DNA of 64,000 bases, from NCBI GenBank assembly GCA_016711095.1, contig JADJTP010000003.1, positions 995,262 through 1,059,261 on the forward strand, in the 5' to 3' direction. Shown piece after piece: positions 18,632 through 27,003 of the stretch; positions within the stretch are counted from its first letter, which is position 1, and every line of letters starts with the position of its first letter. A model generated the notes under the pieces. The model worked only from the letters and a program-made list of their open reading frames with translations, ran no database searches and had not been told where the DNA came from. This DNA comes from Actinomycetales bacterium. Lineage in GTDB: Bacteria > Actinomycetota > Actinomycetes > Actinomycetales > Dermatophilaceae. The position numbers and the translations under genes were made by a program.

Positions 18632-19947
18632 ATGACCGAGACAATCACGGGCGTGAGCTCGATGCCCAAGGAAGCCAAGAAGGTGCGGTCGTCCTCGTCG
18701 CGGGCGTCCGCGGCGGAGAAGGCCGCGATCGCGCAGCTGGTCAAGGCCGCGCGGGATCGGGGTGAGGACATCACCGGCCCGGAGGGCCTGTTGAAGTCCA
18801 TCACCGCGACGGTGCTCGAGGCTGCGCTGGAGGAGGAGATCACCGACCATCTCGGGCACGCCAAGCACCAGGCGCCCGAGGGTGGCGCGGCCAACATCCG
18901 CAACGGGACCAGACCCAAGACGGTCCTGACCGACGCGGCCGGGCAGGTGACCATCGAGGTCCCTCGCGACCGGGCGGGCACGTTCGAGCCGGTCATCGTC
19001 AAGAAGCGGCAGCGCCGGCTCAACGACGTCGACGCGGTCGCGATCTCGTTGTTCGCGAAGGGTTGACCACCGGGGAGATCAGCGCCCACTTCGCTGAGGT
19101 GTACGGCGCGTCGATCAGCAAGGACACGGTCTCGCGGATCACCGACAAGGTCGTGGAGGAGATGCAGGCGTGGTCCTCACGGCCGTTGCACGCGGTGTAC
19201 GCGGCGATCTTCATCGACGCGATCTACGTCAAGGTCCGTGACGGGCAGGTCGGCAACCAGCCGTACTACGCCGCGATCGGGGTCGACCTCAACGGGCGAC
19301 GTGACGTGCTCGGGCTGTGGGCCGGACAAGGCGGTGGCGAGAGCGCGAAGTTCTGGATGAACGTGCTGACCGATCTGAAGAACCGTGGCGTGGCCGACGT
19401 GTTCTTCGTCGTGTGCGACGGCCTCAAAGGACTGCCCGACAGCGTGAACGCGGTCTTCCCTCAAGCGATCGTGCAGGCCTGCGTGATCCACCTGATCCGG
19501 GCCACGCTGCGGTACGCCTCGCGCAAGTACTGGGACCACCTCGCTGGCGACCTGCGACGGATCTACACGGCACCGTCGGTGGACGCCGCCTGGGCCGCGT
19601 TCGAGGAGCTCGAGGAGAAATGGGGCAAGCCCTACCCGGCGATCCCCAAGATGTGGCGCGCCGCCTGGGAAGAGTTCACCCCGTTCCTGGCCTACGACGT
19701 CGAGATCCGACGGGTCCTGTTCTCCACGAACGCGATCGAGTCGTTGAACTCGCGCTACCGGCGCGCGGTGACCGTGCGGGGGCACTTCCCCACCGAGCAG
19801 GCCGCGCTCAAGTGCCTGTACCTGGTCACCCGCGGACTGGACCCCAAGGGCACCGGGCAGGCACGCTGGACCATGCGGTGGAAGCCCGCACTCAACGCGT
19901 TCGCCGTCACCTTCGCCGACCGCATGCCAGCCGCCGAGAACCTCTAA
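18632..19947 (+). pseudogene. IS256-family mutator transposase (frameshifted)
   Basis: The N-terminal part starts at 18632 (MTETITGVSSMPKEAKKVRS) and runs to AVAISLFAKG, where TGA appears at 19063. The following frame continues at once with LTTGEISAHFAEVYG, so one G is missing from GGG at 19060-19062. DDE residues are in IFIDAIYVKV, VVCDGLKGLPD and STNAIESLNSRYRR; all are in the second frame. IS256 enzymes do not normally use programmed frameshifting, so I read this as a broken gene or a sequence error. Confidence 0.9.
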
Positions 19948-19989
19948 CAAGATGAACGCCAGAAACACCGTTCATCGGACATACATGCT

Positions 19990-20165
19990 CGTATGGCTGT
20001 GCGAGGGTCGTGACCCCTTATCTGACTGGCACCCTGCTGGGTTGCCGATGGAGTGATCAGTCCGGCCCTCGCACAACGTTCACGGCACCGGCCGGTCGGG
20101 CATGACCTAATACGAGCCTGGCCTATCCAGGGGCCTGGTGTATGTCCTGTCTGACCGACGCGGCC
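19990..20165 (+). ncRNA. Candidate bridge RNA of the IS110 element
   Basis: The 220-base leader before the recombinase is non-coding. A perfect 10-bp stem, TGTGCGAGGG (19998-20007) with CCCTCGCACA (20066-20075), encloses a segment holding CCGATG (20045-20050), the reverse complement of CATCGG left of the insertion point, and CAGTCC (20058-20063), identical to the right of the insertion point. Further on TACGAGC (20111-20117) and TGTATGT (20139-20145) are complementary to the element's left end (19987-19993 and 19979-19985). This is the layout expected for target and donor loops. The exact RNA ends are guesses. Confidence 0.55.
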
Positions 20166-20201
20166 GGTGCCGACCCATCGGATCGGAAGGGCAGCACCAT
20201 C

Positions 20202-21401
20202 ATGACAAACGATCAGCACAGTGTCGGCGGGGTCGACTCGCACAAGGACACCATCCACGTCGCGGTCATCACCGCACTCGGGCGGCCGGTCGATGACCGG
20301 GAGTTCCCCACCACCAAGGCCGGGTACCGACGCGCGGTCGCCTGGCTGATCGAGCACGGCCCGGTGCGGTCGGTCGGGATCGAGGGCACCAGCAGTTACG
20401 GGGTTGGGATCGCAGCCGCTGTCACCGGCGCGGGGATCCGAGTCGTCGAGGTCAACCGGACCCGGCCTGCCGAGCGGCGTAAGCAGGGCAAGAGCGACCG
20501 CCTGGACGCCTACCGGGCGGCCCGCTCGGTGCTCTCTGGGGAAGCCACCACCGACCCCAAGTCCGCGAGTATCGAACCCTTGCGGGCGCTGACCGTGGCC
20601 CGCCGCTCCGCGGTCAAGTCCCAACAGGCGGCGTGGCGTCAGATCGGGGCCTTGCTGGTCAACGCACCCAGCGGTTTTCGCGACCGGTACCGCGACCTGC
20701 CCGACGCCAAACTCGTTGCAGTCCTTGCCGGTACACGCCCCGACCAGGTCCGCGACCACGCAGGGGCCGACACCCTTCACGCGCTGCGGTCCCTGGCCCG
20801 TCGCCACCGCGCCCTCGGGCACGAGATCGCCGACCTCGAACAGCGGATGCTCACCCGCGCTACCACCGCCAACCCGGCCCTGCTCGCCATCAAAGGCGTC
20901 GGCGCCGTCGTCGGCTCCCAACTGCTGATCACCGCCGGCGACAACCCCGCCCGGCTGCGCTCCTCGGCCTCCTTCGCTGCCCTGTGCGGCACCGCCCCGA
21001 TCCCCGTCAGCTCCGGACGCACCGACCGGCATCGGCTCTCCCGCGGCGGGGACCGGCACGCCAACTCCGCGCTGCACCACATCGTCAAGAACCGGATGAC
21101 AAACGACGAGCGCACCCGCGCCTACCGCGACACCCACCTCGAGAAGGGCTGGACCCAGAAGGCCGTCTACCGCGCCCTCAAACGCGCCATCGCCCGCGAG
21201 GTCTTCGCCGCCCTGACAGGCCACTGCGAAGTGCCCCAATACGGCGACCTGCGCCCCGCCCGACGCGCAAAGAACATCACCCTGACCACCGTCGCCACCG
21301 CACTCGGAGTGTGGCCCGCCCGCGTCGGCGAACTCGAACTCGGCCGACGCCGCGACGACGACTTCGCCAACCGCTACCGACAATGGCTCAACGCCGCTTG
21401 A
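20202..21401 (+). CDS. IS110-family DEDD recombinase
   Basis: 399 residues from ATG 20202, with GGAAGGG 11 bases upstream; an in-frame ATG at 20142 is less likely as start because it would run through the leader RNA. The N-terminal RuvC-like DEDD domain shows GVDSHKDTIHVAV, VGIEGTSSYG and KSDRLDAYRAAR. The C-terminal Tnp domain has LLAIKGVGAVVGSQLL, an HhH-like segment, and CGTAPIPVSSGR with the presumed catalytic serine. The gene is intact, unlike most transposases in the island, and lies inside the right end of IS256. Confidence 0.95.
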   Translation: MTNDQHSVGGVDSHKDTIHVAVITALGRPVDDREFPTTKAGYRRAVAWLIEHGPVRSVGIEGTSSYGVGIAAAVTGAGIRVVEVNRTRPAERRKQGKSDRLDAYRAARSVLSGEATTDPKSASIEPLRALTVARRSAVKSQQAAWRQIGALLVNAPSGFRDRYRDLPDAKLVAVLAGTRPDQVRDHAGADTLHALRSLARRHRALGHEIADLEQRMLTRATTANPALLAIKGVGAVVGSQLLITAGDNPARLRSSASFAALCGTAPIPVSSGRTDRHRLSRGGDRHANSALHHIVKNRMTNDERTRAYRDTHLEKGWTQKAVYRALKRAIAREVFAALTGHCEVPQYGDLRPARRAKNITLTTVATALGVWPARVGELELGRRRDDDFANRYRQWLNAA

Positions 21402-21577
21402 CAACGCATAGGAGCATCAGTCCCGACGCCACCAACGGCCGAGGAGTGATGCCCCTGGCCTGAACCACAGGGAGATGAACCGACCGCCGACAGGGACAAC
21501 ACCGAGGCTTCGTCCGGCCAGGGGAGAGGCTGCGGGGATCCTGTCCGCCAGCAAAGAGATCAGCCTGTCCGTTGACA

Positions 21578-21773
21578 GTGCCTCGCTGTCGTGGCGCCGA
21601 AGTCGTGTTTGTCTTCCTCTCCCTCGCGCGGAAGTCTATGTGGGGTGAAAGTCTTTGAAAGCGGCCGCGGACCGACCGGTGACATGTCGTGCGAATGAGC
21701 CATGTTCGCCTTCCTCGATCGCACAGGGCCCGCTGTCGTCGACACCCGCGTTCTTCGCGCCTGTCCGTTGACA
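21578..21773. repeat. IS21-end-like remnant between 15-bp direct repeats
   Basis: GCCTGTCCGTTGACA, the right terminus of the IS21 element (21563-21577), occurs again at 21759-21773. The roughly 195 bases between the two have no supported gene. The second copy sits exactly where the truncated minus-strand gene to the right loses its reading, so it looks like the edge of an older IS21-type insertion. Confidence 0.55.
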
Positions 21774-22064
21774 ACGGTCCCAAGGGTCATCTGGCTCGAG
21801 GAGCCAGATGGTGCGAGCGGCAGCCTCCATGGCGGCACGCGCGGATGTCCATGCGGAGGGGGCAAGCACAAGGTCCGTTCGAGCCAGCGTGAGCACGGCC
21901 TCTTCGTGCCGGAGCGCGAGGTTGCTCAGCAACCAGGCATGTCGTGGGGCTTCCCACTCCGTCTGCAGCGCGGCGTGCCGGGGCTTCACGAGCCGGCCGG
22001 TGAGCGAATCCACACGGCTGACAAATCTCAGCATCTCTCGACTCGGCGACGACACAACGTTCAT
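21774..22064 (-). pseudogene. Truncated hypothetical protein
   Basis: It starts at ATG 22064 with GAAGGG six bases upstream and reads MNVVSSPSREMLRFVSRVD through a helical region ending AAARTIWLLEPDDPWDR. At 21773 the sequence runs into an IS21-like terminus and the frame then reads unrelated residues, so the C-terminal part is missing. It lies ten bases after the next gene on the same strand, probably a former operon. No family could be assigned. Confidence 0.6.
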
Positions 22065-22074
22065 CGATGACCCT

Positions 22075-22490
22075 TCAGTGGCAGGCTCGGCATCGCCCGT
22101 GACCCCGTGCCGCGTCGGCTTCTTGTCGGAGCAGTGGCGAGAGCAGGCCGTCGACGAAATTCACGACCGCGTCGAAGGCCCAATCGGGATAGACGACAGC
22201 GACGACATCAGCCCCTGCGCGCTCAGCGATAGTCGCAATCTTCGCAACTCCAAGATTCTTGTTCGGATATGCGTCAACCCGTGTGGAGACGACCTCGCTT
22301 GCAGCGTGCGTCCTCATCCGAGCGCGGGCAGCGGGGTCCCTGTTGTGGCGCGCATCGAAGACCACCTGGAAGACGTCTACCCCGAGCGTGTCCAATGCGG
22401 ATCGGATGGCCTCCAGGGAACCCGAATCGCCTCCGGCTCCTCATCGAACCAGCACGTTCCCCAGACGACCTTGGGGCGCGGGCGACTCAT
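22075..22490 (-). pseudogene. Hypothetical protein, frameshifted
   Basis: The N-terminal part MSRPRPKVVWGTCWFDEEPE begins at 22490 (or an in-frame ATG at 22508). Near 22412 the reading moves to the next frame: DSGSLEAIRSALDTLGVDVF, then VVFDARHNRDPAARARMRTH and PNKNLGVAKIATIAERAGAD. Both parts have coding character and join naturally if one base is restored, giving about 138 residues of alternating helix and strand. No family is recognised. It immediately precedes the truncated gene above. Confidence 0.55.
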
Positions 22491-22508
22491 GAGCCAATCC
22501 TGCGGCAT

Positions 22509-22817
22509 GCCGACGCCTTTCGTAGCAGGCCCTAGGGGTTGGCAACGGCTGCGCCAGTGGCCTTCGGCCGACGCTTGTGGGCGTGGTCGTTCGTTGCGAT
22601 GAGGAGGTGTTGCGCGCGTCCCCTGGTGGTTTGGGCTGCGCCGGACGAGGGCGCGCCGGACCAAAGGGACCTCATCGCGACCTCGAGCTGCCTCGGCTGG
22701 ACCCAAGATTCGTACTCCAGAAAAGTACTGCAGTGCGTCACGAAACCAGCATGATCGCGTACCCCACAACGCCCCACCGCGTGCTCAATCACCCTCTCGC
22801 GGAGCGCGTTCGGGGAT
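22509..22817. other. Right end of the island, no supported gene
   Basis: About 309 bases without a convincing gene. An 86-residue minus-strand reading frame (22532-22792) has no ribosome-binding site or recognisable motif. This is the last part of the island before the partial tRNA-Ala. Confidence 0.5.
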
Positions 22818-22858
22818 TTTGCAAGCAGGGGTTAGGGGTTCGAGTCCCCGTGGCTCCA
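22818..22858 (+). repeat. Partial tRNA-Ala, right attachment site
   Basis: TTTGCAAGCAGGGGTTAGGG and the following bases to TGGCTCCA repeat the 3' part of tRNA-Ala (4069-4110) with one G missing and one T-to-G change. It lacks the 5' half and so is not a working tRNA. This is the usual scar of element integration into a tRNA gene. Confidence 0.9.
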
Positions 22859-22862
22859 CTGA

Positions 22863-22906
22863 CACACAGACGACCCGACACGCCCTTTCGTCGGGTCGTC
22901 CGTGTG
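22863..22906 (+). terminator. Hairpin after the partial tRNA
   Basis: CACACAGACGACCCGAC (22863-22879) pairs with 22890-22906 over 17 bases with one mismatch and a ten-base loop. It corresponds to the hairpin at 4115-4158. Confidence 0.7.
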
Positions 22907-22925
22907 CCATCGGCGTTGAGGCCGC

Positions 22926-23085
22926 CTCGAACCCCGGTGGGGTTCTGGGCCAACATGGCTGAGCGGAGCGAGCCCATGGGCGTCCCTTGGCTCCACTGGA
23001 GAAGGCTCGAACCCCGGTGGGGTTCTGGGCCAACATGGCTGAGCGGAGCGAGCCCATGGGCGTCCCTTGGCTCCACTGGAGAAGG
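22926..23085. repeat. Two perfect 80-bp tandem repeats ending in the tRNA-Ala 3' end
   Basis: Units 22926-23005 and 23006-23085 are identical. Each contains the GAACCCC/GGGGTTC hairpin, a GAGCGGAGCGAGCCCATGGG segment and the CTTGGCTCCACT core of the attachment site. A diverged copy lies at 4177-4255. The core thus occurs five times around the island. Confidence 0.92.
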
Positions 23086-23221
23086 CTGACACGTTGGCCA
23101 GGTCCGCACAGGGACCCTGCCGTTGCACCGCTCACGTCGAGGCTCACGTTTGGCCGGAGGCCGTCAGGGTAAGGACCAGATGTCCTACTCGGGCTTAACC
23201 AAAACTTCTGAGGAGTCGTTT

Positions 23222-23461
23222 ATGAGAATTGGTGGCAGTTTGGTGTTGATCGCGATAGGGGCGATCCTGAAGTTCGCGGTCACGACGTCAGTCACCGGGG
23301 TAAGCCTGGCCACGGTGGGCGTTGTGCTCATGGTTGTGGGGCTCGCAGGGCTGGTCATCTCACTTGTGCTTGCATTCACCTCTCGGCGCGTGGACGTGGT
23401 GCCTCAGACCGTGCGGGCGGAAAATGTGGAGCCGCTCCGCAGTGAAGAGAGGCGCAGCTGA
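23222..23461 (+). CDS. DUF6458 family small membrane protein
   Basis: 79 residues from ATG 23222, with GAGGAG seven bases upstream. It begins MRIGGSLVLIAIGAILKFAV, and two predicted membrane helices are joined by a short loop (TTSVTGVSLATVG), the pattern of the DUF6458 family; a basic/acidic cytoplasmic tail follows. Its function is unknown. It is the first apparently intact host-type gene right of the island. Confidence 0.85.
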   Translation: MRIGGSLVLIAIGAILKFAVTTSVTGVSLATVGVVLMVVGLAGLVISLVLAFTSRRVDVVPQTVRAENVEPLRSEERRS

Positions 23462-23667
23462 CGAGGCCCAAGGCATCCTGACATAGACACCCTGATCTCC
23501 TCAGTGGACGTGACCCGGCCGGGATCCCCCGGTGCGCGGGCCATATTTGGTCACGGCTGTGTCTCACCAATGTCTGCACCTTCCTCCTCGCTACGGTCGG
23601 CCAGCAGCGACGTGGCAGTTGCCCGAACGGCTGGACAGCAAACCGCGCGGCGTCGAGGCCGGGTCGG

Positions 23668-26600
23668 TCAGAGACTCTGCGCTTGGAAGTTGCGGACCTG
23701 GAGCGTGATCGGCGCATTCGTCGCCGAACCGGACAGGTAGCTGTAGAAACCGACCGCGCCCGGGTTCTGCAGAGCCGTGGAGGTGTCCGTGGCGGTGAGC
23801 GCCCAGTCTGGCTCGGTCACGCCGGTACGCCAGATCTTGGTGCGCAGCGTCGTGGTGCCCGTGCCCACCGCCTGCAGCCGCAGGTTGATCTCGTCAGCGG
23901 GGGTCATGACGAACCCCGGTACGACCTGCGACGCAAGCACCGTTTCGGTGCCGTTGATGGTGCGCACTAGATCCAGGCTCGTGAAGGTCGCCGAGCAGCG
24001 GATCTTCACCCGGTAGTCCGAGGTGCCGATCCGGCGGGCCACCATCGAGGTGTAGATGGTGGCGGTTGCTGCCTTGTCGTAGCGAGTCGCGGAGACAAGG
24101 TCGACGTCTCTCGCCGCGACCCCGTTGAGGTATGCCGACGGACCGGAGCCCGCTGCCATGGACAGGTTGCCGGCGCCACCGGAGACCGAGAAGCTGCCCG
24201 CGACCGTGTGCGTCCACGCGCCTCCGACGTCCGCCGAGCCCCAGCCGCCGGTCGCCACGGTCCGGTTGAAGGCGTCGGAGGCGAGCACGCCGGCGGGGGG
24301 TGGCTGCGACACCGTGATTTCGCGGGTCGTCGAAGCCGTCGCCCCGCCGTTATCGGTGACGGTGAGCGTCACCGTGTAGATGCCGGCGGCCGCGTAGGTG
24401 CGCGAGGCCGTCACGCCCGAGCCGGTCGCGCCGTCGCCGAAGTTCCAGGCGTAGTCGCTGATCGTGCCGTCGGGGTCGCTGGACTCGGAGGCGTTCACCG
24501 ACGCCGTGAGCCCCGAGGTCGACGAGGTGAACGACGCGGTCGGCGGCTGGTTGCCCCCACCACCTGCGCCGGTCGTGCCGAGGAGGTACTGCGCCTGGAC
24601 CTGGCTGGCACTGAGCGCCGTCGGGTAGATGGCAATCTCGTCGACCGACCCGATGAAGTTGTTGGTCGGCGGCCTAGATGGCCAACCGTCCAATTTGTCC
24701 CCGCCGAGCCGCCAATAGCCCAGGTACGACTCGCCGGCGGTGGTGTCAGCGCGCTGCCCGACGAGCACACCGTCGACGTAGAGCCGCATGCCGGCCGAGC
24801 TCATCGTCGCCGTCACCATGTGCCATTGGTTGTTGTTGTAGGCACCGGCGCTCGAGACGGTCCTCGTATCGTTGTTCTCGGCCTTGACGCCGAAGACGAC
24901 CCGTCCGGAGCCGTCCATGTAGATGTGCCGGTCGCGGTGCCCGGAGTTGCCGTTCTGGAGGTCGCTGAAGCCGAGGAGCCGGCCTCCGCGCTTGTTCGAG
25001 GCGAGCGACCCGGACGTCCGGAACCACAGCTGGGCGCTGAAGGTGTCGGGGGCCGTCTCCGTGCCCCAGTTGCAGCCCGCCGTCACGGCGCAGTTGCCCG
25101 CGAACACCCGGCTCCAGTCGTTGTCACCAAGGGCGGCGGCGCTGTCCCCGTTGAGGATGGCGCCTGACTGGCCCCAGGTCACCCCAGTGTCGCCCCTGCC
25201 GTCGATCACCCCGATGTTGGGCAAGCTGGATGACGACGCGGCACGGTCGGTGATCGTCGTCCCGGACGACTCGTTCATCGGCCAGTAGAGGCGCGCGCCG
25301 TTCGAGCGCACCGACTGCGCGTACGCGTTGGTCCCGGGCGCAGCGGCGGGGATCGAGACCGACGCGCTTGCTCCGAAGACCTGGTTCCCATCAGCGTCGC
25401 TGACGACGACCTGGTAGCTGTGCGTCCCATTCGTCAGCCCCGAGTCGACGAACCCCATAAGGGGCAGCGTCCACCAGTTGGAGGCGGCGGTCGTCGTGTG
25501 GACAGGGCTGCCGAAGGCGCCGTCACGAATGACCCGGTAGGTGAGCACGCGGCTGTCGCGGTCGTAGCCGGCCGGCCAGCTGACCCGCACGGCGGTGGGC
25601 GACACGGGCACAACTCGCGGCACGATCGAGCCGCCGACGAAGCGCGGTCCCTCCTTGGCCGGCGCGATCGGTCGCACGGCGAACCGGACCAGACCCTGCT
25701 GCCCCACGCCGTTCACCGACGGGAACTCGCCGCCGAACACGATGTAGTCATCGTTGCCGGTCACGTTCCATCCGGCCTGGTATTGGCCGGTGAAGCTGCC
25801 GATCGCCATGTCCGGCAGCCAGTTGACCAGCGACGGGCCTGGTTCCTTCCCGTGCCAGTTCGGATAGTTGTGGACATCGTTGAGGATCTCGCTGCCCGCC
25901 GGGTTCAGTGCGTCGGTCCAGGCCTGGGCGTGCTGGAACCGCCACTGCGCGTACTGCGGGAAGCCGCCGCCCATGTTGCCGCAGTAGTGCGCGTGCCCGG
26001 CGACGTACACGATCCCGTTGGCCATGAAGCTCGAGTAGGTGTCGCCGTGACAGTCGGTGACCCACTCGACGTCGGAGTTGCCGACCGGGACCTTGAATGT
26101 GCCTTCCAGGTTGCCGCCCGGGCCGAAGTGCCAGGTGGTTCCGTAGACGAAGGAGCCCTGCACCCGCAGGCTGCTGATGCCCGCATCATTACCGGCGTTG
26201 CGGACGGACGGTTTCCAGCTGGTGTCAAGGGCGCCAGAGGCCCCGTTGATCTTGGCCAGCCCGTACGCCGCCTGACCGCCGACGTTCTGGAACGAGCCGC
26301 CAGCGAAGACCGACGCCCCGTCGGCGGAGGTGGCCAGCGCCCACACGGTGTAGTCGGCGTTCGGGTTCCACGGCAGGACTGCCCCGTCGGAAGCTCGGTA
26401 GGCCACCAGGTTGTTGCGTAGGGTGCCATTGCCCAGACCGAGAAAGCCGCCACCGACGTAGACGCTGTCGTTAGTGGCGATAACGGCTCGGGCCTGCGAG
26501 TTGGGACCGGACGGGTTAAACGCGGTGATCAGGGCGCCGGTGGCGACGCTGTATGCCGCCACCCGCGCGCGCGCCTGGCCGTTGGCGACGGTGAAGTCAC

Positions 26601-27003
26601 CGGCGACGTAGATGCGCGACCCGTCCGGCGACGCAGCCACCGACAGCACCTGGCCGTTCAGGGTCGGGGCGAACGACGTCACCAGGTTGCCCGTGGTGAT
26701 GTCGTAGGCGAGCAGGTTTCCTCGCGGCGCAAGGTTGGTTCCGGGCGCCGCGCCCGCGGGCCGCGCGTTGTTGAAGCGCCCGCCGGCGTAGACGGTGTTC
26801 CCGACCACCGCCTGCGACCACACAACGCCGTCGACCTGCACCGTCGGCAACCGGTCTGCCGTGACCGCAGCGGCCGGCTGCACGACCGGTGCTGGCGCCG
26901 CATTAGCGGTCGGCGCTGCAACGGTGATGAACGTGGCCGCGGTCAGCGCCAGTATGGCGCCCACGGACAGCAGTGGCCTAAAGACCTTCAAAGTATTCGG
27001 CAT
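23668..27003 (-). CDS. Large secreted multidomain protein (propeller, LamG, PKD)
   Basis: 1111 residues. Signal peptide at 1-36 (basic start, long hydrophobic core, ending TANAA). Residues ~50-440 contain repeated VYAGGRF, IYVAGDF, VYVGGGF and VFAGGSF motifs spaced as in a beta-propeller. A fibronectin-III-like segment follows (~455-560), then a LamG/concanavalin-like domain (~570-800, LYWPMNESSG, MRLYVDGVLVG), a PKD domain (~815-900, NQPPTASF, DYAWNFGDGATG) and a C-terminal beta-sandwich of about 200 residues. It is exported and likely binds carbohydrate or cell-surface material. No sortase motif or membrane anchor is seen. Confidence 0.85.
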   Translation of the reverse strand: MPNTLKVFRPLLSVGAILALTAATFITVAAPTANAAPAPVVQPAAAVTADRLPTVQVDGVVWSQAVVGNTVYAGGRFNNARPAGAAPGTNLAPRGNLLAYDITTGNLVTSFAPTLNGQVLSVAASPDGSRIYVAGDFTVANGQARARVAAYSVATGALITAFNPSGPNSQARAVIATNDSVYVGGGFLGLGNGTLRNNLVAYRASDGAVLPWNPNADYTVWALATSADGASVFAGGSFQNVGGQAAYGLAKINGASGALDTSWKPSVRNAGNDAGISSLRVQGSFVYGTTWHFGPGGNLEGTFKVPVGNSDVEWVTDCHGDTYSSFMANGIVYVAGHAHYCGNMGGGFPQYAQWRFQHAQAWTDALNPAGSEILNDVHNYPNWHGKEPGPSLVNWLPDMAIGSFTGQYQAGWNVTGNDDYIVFGGEFPSVNGVGQQGLVRFAVRPIAPAKEGPRFVGGSIVPRVVPVSPTAVRVSWPAGYDRDSRVLTYRVIRDGAFGSPVHTTTAASNWWTLPLMGFVDSGLTNGTHSYQVVVSDADGNQVFGASASVSIPAAAPGTNAYAQSVRSNGARLYWPMNESSGTTITDRAASSSSLPNIGVIDGRGDTGVTWGQSGAILNGDSAAALGDNDWSRVFAGNCAVTAGCNWGTETAPDTFSAQLWFRTSGSLASNKRGGRLLGFSDLQNGNSGHRDRHIYMDGSGRVVFGVKAENNDTRTVSSAGAYNNNQWHMVTATMSSAGMRLYVDGVLVGQRADTTAGESYLGYWRLGGDKLDGWPSRPPTNNFIGSVDEIAIYPTALSASQVQAQYLLGTTGAGGGGNQPPTASFTSSTSGLTASVNASESSDPDGTISDYAWNFGDGATGSGVTASRTYAAAGIYTVTLTVTDNGGATASTTREITVSQPPPAGVLASDAFNRTVATGGWGSADVGGAWTHTVAGSFSVSGGAGNLSMAAGSGPSAYLNGVAARDVDLVSATRYDKAATATIYTSMVARRIGTSDYRVKIRCSATFTSLDLVRTINGTETVLASQVVPGFVMTPADEINLRLQAVGTGTTTLRTKIWRTGVTEPDWALTATDTSTALQNPGAVGFYSYLSGSATNAPITLQVRNFQAQSL

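Larger units (their letters stand above)
19982..21419 (+). mobile_element. IS110-family element inserted in the IS256 terminal repeat
   Basis: About 1438 bp lacking long terminal inverted repeats. It interrupts the IS256 right end: CGGACA lies to the left and GTCCC to the right, which would rejoin as the expected CGGACAGTCCC. A CA dinucleotide is present at both junctions (19980-19981 and 21418-21419), consistent with a recombination core. IS110 elements are known for site-specific insertion directed by a bridge RNA. Confidence 0.88.
18563..21424. mobile_element. IS256-family element inserted in istB
   Basis: The left end reads GGGACTGTCCGGCAAACGGT. The right end, read inward, is GGGAC interrupted by IS110 and then TGTCCGATGAACGGTG, matching the left. 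The 8-bp direct repeats GACGCCAC (18555-18562 and 21425-21432) flank it, and removing the element rejoins istB in frame. Its own length without IS110 is about 1.42 kb. Confidence 0.92.
17806..21463 (+). pseudogene. istB: IS21 helper ATPase IstB, frameshifted and split
   Basis: An AAA+ ATPase that assists IstA. The N-terminal part ends in NLAIAGPSGTGK, the Walker A motif, where the frame breaks: AAA at 18172-18174 has one A too few for GTGKTHYVEALAHKA, which continues in the next frame (Walker B LIVIDDIGML). The 3' end is displaced: coding stops at 18562, IS256 is inserted, and the last codons resume at 21433 to give ATNGRGVMPLA with a stop at 21461. Without both lesions the protein would be about 262 residues, the normal length. 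Confidence 0.9.
16097..21577. mobile_element. IS21-family element carrying nested IS256 and IS110
   Basis: Left end TGACAACGGACATGCC (16097) and inward-read right end TGTCAACGGACAGGC (from 21577) are matching termini, each followed by further GGCGGACA copies (16125, 16148; TGTCCGCC at 21542), as in IS21 multiple transposase-binding sites. Flanking 5-bp direct repeats GTGCC (16092-16096, 21578-21582) mark the insertion. istA and istB lie inside; istB is split by IS256. A GCTCGTG/CACGAGC hairpin lies just before istA. The stretch 15792-16096 to the left holds no gene I can support. Confidence 0.9.
4111..22858. mobile_element. Genomic island integrated at tRNA-Ala
   Basis: About 18.7 kb lies between intact tRNA-Ala (4038-4110) and a second copy of its 3' portion (22818-22858). 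The region is packed with IS elements and restriction/nuclease-like genes, nearly lacks the GTATGCCG octamer common in the flanks (one copy, inside istA), and has several broken genes. No tyrosine or serine integrase could be recognised, so mobility genes were lost or displaced, or integration was helped in trans. The stretch 4251-4441 at the left end holds no gene I can support, only a short CTCGCC/GGCGAG hairpin near 4351. Confidence 0.75.

Noticed and set aside
18632..19947. Programmed frameshifting in the IS256 transposase
   Set aside because: IS256 enzymes are normally one frame, and a missing G in a run explains the break.
4111..22858. An integrase or plasmid replication gene for the island
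   Set aside because: All recombinase-like genes belong to IS families; no tyrosine or serine integrase motif was seen.
22926..23085. CRISPR array
   Set aside because: Two contiguous 80-bp units without spacers; the other repeats (47378, 57687, 62075) also lack spacers.
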